From contig WTXI01000010.1 in the NCBI GenBank assembly GCA_022376515.1, positions 1-64,000 of the forward strand: a stretch of 64,000 nucleotides of DNA, read 5' to 3'. Origin of the DNA: Lactifluus volemus. Lineage: Eukaryota; Basidiomycota; Agaricomycetes; Russulales; Russulaceae. The notes below the pieces were generated by a model. It did not search any database and was not told the origin of the DNA. It was given only the letters and a program-made list of their open reading frames with translations. The position numbers were made by a program, and so were the translations under genes. Shown here in pieces: positions 58,392 through 64,000 of this stretch; positions within the stretch are counted from its first letter, which is position 1, and each line of letters begins with the position of its first letter.

Positions 58392-59849
58392 GTAGAAGTG
58401 TGGACCAGTCATTCATGTAATCATTGCCGTAAATGCGGAGATATTGTTCCACTCGTTGGTTGCTTCTTTCCGACTGACCGTCTGTTTGAGGGTGGTAGGC
58501 GGTACTGATATTTTGTGATATTTTGAGTTTCTGGCAGAGCCCCGTAGCTAGATGTGATGTGAAGCGGGGATCTCTATCAGAGATGATTCTTCGGGGAATG
58601 CCGTAGTTCGGAAAAACGTTGGAGATGTATAGGTCGATTACTTCTTCCGTGGTGATTTTTTTTGTACACGGTAAGAAGACGGCAGCTTTAGTGCAATCGT
58701 GATCAACGATCGTAAGGATGGAATCATATCCGTGTGACTCGGGAAGATCCGTGATAAGGTCCATTGCTACGACTTGGAAAGGAACATTAGATGTCTCCTG
58801 TTCTCGTGGTTCTATGGGAGCAATGGGGGGTTTTGGGCGATGGGTAAGGGGTTTCGTTGACTGGCATGTGGCGCATCCTTTGACGTATTGTGTGACATAC
58901 TGCTTGAGTCCAGGCCACCAGAAGTTATGGAAGACTTCTATCATGGTGTTGGCGATGCCTGGATGGCCAGCGAGCTGATGGTCATGATAACGCCAGAGTA
59001 TATCTTTCTTCAGTTGGTCGTTTTCAGGGACTACTGGAGCGTCCGCTTTCCACCACTGTCCTTTGTGATCTTGCTCTAACTGATGTTCTTCGGCCCATTG
59101 TTTCATAAGGTCGTCGTTTTCTCTTTGCGCTAGCCAGACACGTTCTTCAATGGAGTGGATTTCCATTGCTTGAACAAAGAGCTTGTCAGGTAGTACCACA
59201 ACGTCTTCGTTGTCATCGTCGCCTTTGGGAATGGCGGGATGTCGTGACAAAGCATCAGCACGATTTGTAGCGCCAGGTTTGTGAATGAGTTCAAAGTTAA
59301 ACTCCGCTAATTTGCTTAGATAGCGCGCTACTCTTCGTGCGATATTTCGTGGTGACCGATAAAATCGGAGATTGTTGTGATCGGTGTATACTTTGATTGG
59401 GAAAGGTGAGGATAATAATACGTGTTCCCAACGAAGAAGTCCTCTGACGACTGCTAAGAGTTCGCGGTCATAAACTGGATAATTTCTTTCTGCAGCGTTG
59501 AAGGTGTGTGAGTCGTAACCAACTGCTCTAGGTTTGTTATCCTTGTCTCTTTGAAGTAGGACTGCTCCAGTGGCATATTGGGAGGCGTCTACTTCAAGTT
59601 CAAAGGGTTTTGAGTAGTCGGGTCGGTATAGGACTGGGTCTTCTTGTACGCGTTGGAGTAAAATTTTTAGAGCATTACTGCACTCATCGGTCCAGTCGAA
59701 CTTCACCCCCTTCTTTAGAAGTGCAGTAATGGGGCGTGCGATATCGGCAAAGCCGCGGATAAAGGGTCTTTGAAAACCGAGGACGCCAAGGGTACTTCGG
59801 ACGTCTTCGACCTTCGTAAGGACGGTAGGCCAGTTAGCAAGACCATTTC
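58392..59849 (-). CDS. Element C pol, middle part: end of RT, RNase H, integrase core
   Basis: RNase H (FELEVDASQYATGAVLLQRD, YPVYDRELLAVVRGLL) is followed by the integrase zinc finger (HPGIANTMIEVFHNFWWPGL, GCATCQSTK) and catalytic core (DLITDLPESHGYDSIL, NYGIPRRIISDRDPRF, YHPQTDGQSERSNQRVEQYL). At the left it runs into the solo LTR. At the right its frame is offset from the protease-RT frame because a T run at 59850-59853 has four T where element B has five. Reading across the missing base the two frames are one polyprotein. Confidence 0.88.
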
Positions 59850-61229
59850 TTTTGTTGGGTCAATCGTGATTTTTCCATCACGGACTTCAATACCAAGGTA
59901 TTTGACTTGTTCCTTTTCAAAGTGACATTTTGACGCTTTGAAGAATAGGGAGAGTTCACGAGCGCGTGTGAGAACTGCGTGGGTGATCTCGCGAAGTTCT
60001 TCTAGATTGTCGGAACAAATGAGGACGTCATCCATATAAATTAGAATGCGTCCTGGGTATTTGTTGACAAGATCGGCGAAGGCGGCATCCATGAATCGTT
60101 GGAAGACCGCTGGTGAGTTTCGTAGTCCAAAGAACATCACTTTGGGTTTAAAGAGACCATAGGGAGTTTTGAACGCTGCTTTCCATTGGTCTTCGTCTTT
60201 AATGCGGATATTGTGATACCCCCATCGAATGTCAAGGGTAGTAAAATACCGCATGCCATGGAGTTGTTCTAGAAGATTTTCGATGCGGGGGAGAGGGTAA
60301 ACATCGGGAATAGTGTATTCGTTAACGCGTCGATAATCTTGAACTGGTCTAGAAGTTCCATCTGCTTTAGGGATAAGGAACCAGGGTGATGACCAAGGGG
60401 AGTCCGTTTGCTCGATATAACCTTTTTCCTGATGTTCTTTGAGGAATTTCTTTGTAATTTCTTTCCCTTCTTCAGTTAATGGATAAATTTTGCAGTTAAT
60501 GATGTCAGGTGCGTCTGGTTTCAACTTTATCTCCATGTCGAATTTTCCACGACTAGGAGGGAAGCGTTTTGCTGCTTCTTCGTCAAAGATGAAGGCGTGT
60601 CGTTGGTATTCAAGGGGTATTCCTTGAACAGCAGCACTGGAAGCCGTGCGTCGTTCGGTATCCGCGATAGCCCACTCTTGTGATTTTCCAGCAGGTTCTA
60701 AGGCTCGCGTGAGTAAAACTCGAGCTTTTTCTTTGAGAGCAACTGCTGCGTAGTAATATTGGGACTCGAGGCAAATCTTCGGGTTTTCATTGTCTAAGGT
60801 TCGGTTTTTCCAATTGAGTTTTGGGTTAAACGTTTCTAGCCACGGATATCCAAGGATGACGCGATCCATGCCTAGGTCCGTGATGAAGAAGTTTTGTAAT
60901 TCTTCTAATTTTCCCATACGGATACGTAAGGTGGAAAACTTCGTGACTCGTCCTAGTTTGTTCTCTGTTCCATCGACGTTAAAGATCTGGATTGGTTTGT
61001 CTAGATCTTTTGTTCCTAGTTGCCATCTTTCTGCCGTTCGATGATCGATGAAATTACTGGTAGCGCCACTATCAACTAGCGCTTTGTCTTCTTTCGTTCC
61101 GCCGTTATAGCTTGAATAAATAATGGGGACTTCCATTGATGAAATGGCATTTAAATACAAGCTATTCGGTACTAAGGCTCGGATCCAGGCGGGGAGATCA
61201 GAGCCCTTTAAAAAGACGGATCTTGAGAA
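59850..61229 (-). CDS. Element C pol, first part: protease and reverse transcriptase
   Basis: Retropepsin (DSGATSNFIDHRTAERW near 61075), then reverse transcriptase (YIEQTDSPWSSPWFLIPKAD, FFTTLDIRWGYHNIRI, VMFFGLRNSPAVFQRFMDA, catalytic YMDDVLI near 60035). The start of the frame overlaps the gag end. An ordinary ATG at 61160 is probably not used, because the reading frame is open further upstream through the frameshift site. Confidence 0.9.
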
Positions 61230-63010
61230 AGGGTTTCGGCCAATTTACCGCGTTCTTCGTCGGACATGGCTTTGAGGGCTTTGGCGACTTCTTCATTGGT
61301 TGGTTTAGAAGAAGTATTAGTCGTTGTTACTTCGGATGTTTCAGTAACACGAGCACGGGTGTTGCCGGCGGCATTGGCGTTTCGCTTCTTTTTAACAGGG
61401 CATTCTCGAGAGAGATGTCCTTGTTCTTTGCAATAGAAGCAACGTCCTTCGCGTATGAGGCGTTCGCGATCAGGGTCAGGGGTACGATTGGTTTGGGTAG
61501 TAGTGACGTCTACATCCATAGCATCAGGATCACGTTGTGGGCGTGGGGTTGGGCGCGGTGGTTGTTGAGGACGGCGTTGTTGTTGCTGTCCTCGCGCGTT
61601 GCCGAGTAATTGAGTAATGTTTCCCAGCGACCCACTGCCGTGCAGTTCCTTGAATAATTTTTGTTCCGTCCATGCGGCTGAATGTTTACGTGCCGCTTCC
61701 TGCCAATCTGCAAGGGTTTCTGGTTTCGGCCATTCACGATTCATAATGGTCATGTGAAGGGCTTCTTTGAGACCGGCGCGATACTGGATGATAGTTCCTT
61801 GAGCATCAGCTTCAAAGCCTGCTTCTTCAAGAAGGTCATTGAACGAGGCGGTGTAGTCATCTAGATTGTCTCCAATCATTCGAAGTTTCGTAAATTTCGT
61901 AAGGGCATCTTCTTTTGCGGCGGCATCTCGGAAATCTTCAAGGAACCTTTGTTTGAAACTAACCCAAAGGTCTAGGTCATCGGGGTCGCCTCCACGGTCT
62001 AGGTATCCTCCCAAGGAGTTAAGACGTGCTTGGGCCCAACCTTCGCAACGTGGTCCAGACATAAATGTGGTGAACATGAGGATTCGATTTGCAGGGTTCG
62101 ACATTCCAGGGTTTCCTCGGTTTAATCTTCGGTAGTTTTCGAAGATTTCCATGAATCGTTTTGATCGCGATCTATTTCCATCAAAGGGTCTTGGGGGAAT
62201 CCCCATTAACGCTCCTCCAGCAGCGGGGATTTGAGCAAAACCTTGGCCTTGTTGAAGGGGAGCTGCTGCTGCTCCACCTCCTCCACCGCCGCCTCCACCT
62301 CCTCCAGGACTACCAGGTGCTCCTCCACCTCCTCCTCCAGGACTACCGGGTGCTCCTCCACCTCCTCCTCCAGGAGTACCGCCTCCTCCTCTTCCTCCAC
62401 TACCGCTGAAGATTGCTCCACTACCACTTGCCGCGGTGGTGGTTTTCTTTCCTTTTCCTTTAGGTTGGGAAAAGAGGGTCGTGGCGGGAGGTGTTACTGT
62501 AGCGGTTGCTGAGGCGATTTGAAAAGGGGGGAGTAGGGCGTAACCTGCAACTCCTTGTGCAGCTGCATGAAAAGCTCGTGCCGCAAGGGATTGGATAGGT
62601 GAGGTGCTTGTGGAAGCAGGGGCTTTGGATTTGAATATAGTATTCAGGGCGAGGAGTTCCCGAGGGGTAAGTGGGGCGTTTGGGTCGGGTACTGGTTCAG
62701 GCGTCGGTTGCTTAGCAAATATTTTTCTCATTTGCTCAAGCTGTTCGTCCGTAGGACTTTCAGGTAAGAGGTCCATGGCTATGTTGTAGTTTGGTTCTTC
62801 GCCACTCTCAGAACCAGAAGGTGTTTCGGGTTGTTTTGGTTCGAGTGAAATCATAGGAGTATCGGAGTGGGCGCGGAGTCTAGTCCCTGCGGCCTGCGCA
62901 AGGGTTTCGTCGTCATCGTTGTCGCCTTGTGTAGGGCGATCTTGTTCAGGAGATTCTTCGGCTAACGCGGTGAATCTACCATATGGACTGCCTCTAGAGC
63001 TGTCTGACAT
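61208..63010 (-). CDS. Element C gag, intact
   Basis: A complete 600-residue Gag starting MSDSSRGSPYGRFTALAEE. It has an acidic leader (residues 1-110), a poly-Gly block with GAPGSPGG units (about residues 200-250), a capsid-like region (about 265-440: NRSRSKRFMEIFENYRRLNR, FKQRFLEDFRDAAAKEDALT, MNREWPKPETLADWQEAARK), a Gln/Arg/Pro basic linker, one CCHC knuckle CFYCKEQGHLSREC (about residue 538) and the SQDPSF end at TAA 61208-61210. This is the only uninterrupted gag of the family in the window. It forms the particle and packages RNA. Confidence 0.93.
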   Translation of the reverse strand: MSDSSRGSPYGRFTALAEESPEQDRPTQGDNDDDETLAQAAGTRLRAHSDTPMISLEPKQPETPSGSESGEEPNYNIAMDLLPESPTDEQLEQMRKIFAKQPTPEPVPDPNAPLTPRELLALNTIFKSKAPASTSTSPIQSLAARAFHAAAQGVAGYALLPPFQIASATATVTPPATTLFSQPKGKGKKTTTAASGSGAIFSGSGGRGGGGTPGGGGGGAPGSPGGGGGGAPGSPGGGGGGGGGGGAAAAPLQQGQGFAQIPAAGGALMGIPPRPFDGNRSRSKRFMEIFENYRRLNRGNPGMSNPANRILMFTTFMSGPRCEGWAQARLNSLGGYLDRGGDPDDLDLWVSFKQRFLEDFRDAAAKEDALTKFTKLRMIGDNLDDYTASFNDLLEEAGFEADAQGTIIQYRAGLKEALHMTIMNREWPKPETLADWQEAARKHSAAWTEQKLFKELHGSGSLGNITQLLGNARGQQQQRRPQQPPRPTPRPQRDPDAMDVDVTTTQTNRTPDPDRERLIREGRCFYCKEQGHLSRECPVKKKRNANAAGNTRARVTETSEVTTTNTSSKPTNEEVAKALKAMSDEERGKLAETLSQDPSF

Positions 63011-63044
63011 GGTTCGTTCGTTCGTTTACAAATGTGAGAGTGTG

Positions 63045-63057
63045 AAGTCTCAGTTTG
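63045..63057 (-). other. Primer-binding site of element C, self-complementary
   Basis: The sense strand reads CAAACTGAGACTT directly after the 5' LTR. It is complementary over 12 bases to sense AAGTCTCAGTTT at 63338-63349 within the LTR, which sits about 35 nt after the TATA box (63377-63384). Confidence 0.7.
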
Positions 63058-63662
63058 TGTTAAGGTTCCAAGTGGGACCTTTGTACAAAGTGTACGTTCG
63101 TTCGTGAAGTCAAGAACTAGACTTGCAAGACGTGCAAGTCAAGATCAAAGGTTCGATAAAAGACGAGACTTAGTAAACGACTAAGTCAAGAGCGTTTCAG
63201 AGGTCAAGGGCTTTGGGCTTAGGGATAAGACCAAAGTGTCAAGAAGTCGAAGAGCGTGATGTCAAGAGGGTTCTCTCAGGTCTGATGCTTCTAGGCAAGC
63301 AAGGTTCTAATAGATAGAAGACTTGGATTGCGAAACAAAACTGAGACTTAAGGTCTCTAGGATAGAAAGTACATGGTTTATATAGAGAAGAATGAGGCTA
63401 TGTACACAGCCGTAGGGGCTGTGACCTTCGTACAGCTTTCAGGGTTTGAAACATGTTCCAGGAATCAGCAAGTCATCCTGTGCATGTGGCTGTTGCTTGA
63501 GGCTGTACGGTGCTGTGCAAGGCTGTACGTGAGAAAAATAAGTAAGCGATCTGAAACAAAGCGATCGGCAGTCCATTCGTATAAGCAAGGGAGTCAACAG
63601 AAATGAGTCAGCAGTCCGAAAACGTATGGTATGAGTCAGCAAACACGTGTCAGTCCGTAACA
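63058..63662 (-). mobile_element. 5' LTR of element C
   Basis: 605 bp, TGTTAAGG to CCGTAACA. Gag starts 47 bp to its left on the minus strand. It carries the TATA box and the self-priming sequence described for element A. Confidence 0.93.
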
Positions 63663-64000
63663 GATGGCCTTGTTCTTTGCAATAGAAGCAACGTCCTTCG
63701 CGTATGAGGCGTTCGCGGTCAGGGTCAGGGGTACGATTGCTTTGGGTAGTAGCGACGTCTACATCCATAGCGTCGGCATCGCGTTGTGGACGTGGGGCTG
63801 GGCATGGTGGCTGTTGAGGACGACGTTGCTGTTGTTGTCCTTGCGCATTGCCGAGTAATTGAGTAATGCGTCCTAGTGATCCGCCACCATGCATTTCTTT
63901 AAACAATTTCTGTTCTGTCCATGCGGCTGAGTGTTTTCGTGCCACTTCCTGCCATTCTTCAAGGGTTTCTGGTTTTGGCCATTCACGGTTCATGATAGTC
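63663..64000 (-). CDS. Element B gag, middle fragment (continues beyond the window)
   Basis: Gag sequence of element B on the far side of element C, from the zinc knuckle (CFYCKEQGH at 63668) back through RNRTPDPDRERLIREGR-like sequence, the Gln-rich linker and the capsid end (MNREWPKPETLEEWQEVARK). The rest of gag and the 5' LTR of element B lie beyond the right edge. The first five bases are the target-site duplication GATGG. Confidence 0.88.

Larger units (their letters stand above)
55068..63662 (-). mobile_element. Full-length chromovirus element C, TSD GATGG, inserted in element B gag
   Basis: The 8595-bp element (including a 926-bp solo LTR inside it) has 605-bp LTRs at both ends, flanked by GATGG at 55063-55067 and 63663-63667. 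The LTRs differ, by eye, at a single base (GTACGAAG at 55096 against GTACAAAG at 63086), so the insertion is recent. Gag, protease, reverse transcriptase, RNase H, integrase, chromodomain and the Cys/His end are all present. One base is missing in a T run at 59850-59853 compared with element B. Confidence 0.95.

Noticed and set aside
49161..63662. Apparent tandem segmental duplication of an 8-kb gene block (49-55 kb and 55-63 kb)
   Set aside because: Both copies are members of one LTR family, and the second is bounded by LTRs and a GATGG duplication inside the gag of the first. It is nested insertion, not gene duplication.

Overview
The window is a stretch of a filamentous basidiomycete (Agaricomycete-type) nuclear genome. 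The evidence is short introns of about 50 to 70 bp in almost every gene, expanded BTB-domain and NLR-like (NACHT) gene families, a DUF6532-type fragment, basidiomycete-style hAT and Tad1-like elements, and several families of Ty3/gypsy chromoviruses. I do not name a species. By my boundaries nearly half of the window is transposable element.

Layout. (1) 1-3688: remains of a minus-strand chromovirus (element A), cut in its protease region by the 3' end of another, plus-strand LTR element. (2) 3689-7957: a hAT transposon whose transposase is broken by element A, by a solo LTR and by an in-frame stop; its end lies next to the 3' exons of a DUF6532-like gene. (3) 8960-16363: a full-length Tad1-like LINE with a 14-bp target-site duplication and a poly(A) tail. 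(4) 17395-48415: host genes: a NACHT-WD40 NLR (14 WD repeats), an AP180-type clathrin adaptor, a NASP/Hif1-type histone chaperone, gamma-glutamyl phosphate reductase, three BTB genes (one fused to a long Lys/Ala repeat tail), a broken protein kinase, a Goodbye-NACHT-ankyrin NLR (about 17 repeats) and glycerol kinase. (5) 48416-64000: a truncated unknown gene followed by nested chromoviruses. Element B is split in its gag by a complete element C (55068-63662, TSD GATGG), and each carries its own solo LTR inside the integrase region.

The most notable biology is in chromovirus family A/B/C. First, a 12-nt stretch at the predicted 5' end of the transcript is complementary to the primer-binding site, which predicts Tf1-like self-primed reverse transcription. 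Second, the integrase carries a chromodomain followed by a long extension that ends in a conserved Cys/His-rich module. Third, a second reading frame of exactly 271 codons overlaps that extension in both B and C. In one 111-bp segment, 14 of the 19 differences between B and C fall at third codon positions of the second frame, although the pol protein there changes at half of its residues. That is the signature of a selected overlapping reading frame.

Caution: conserved genes (AP180, PRO2) and young element C contain single-base frameshifts, several of them in short homopolymers. Assembly indels are therefore likely, and frameshifts alone should not be read as pseudogenisation here. Exon boundaries are my own reading of splice motifs and protein continuity.
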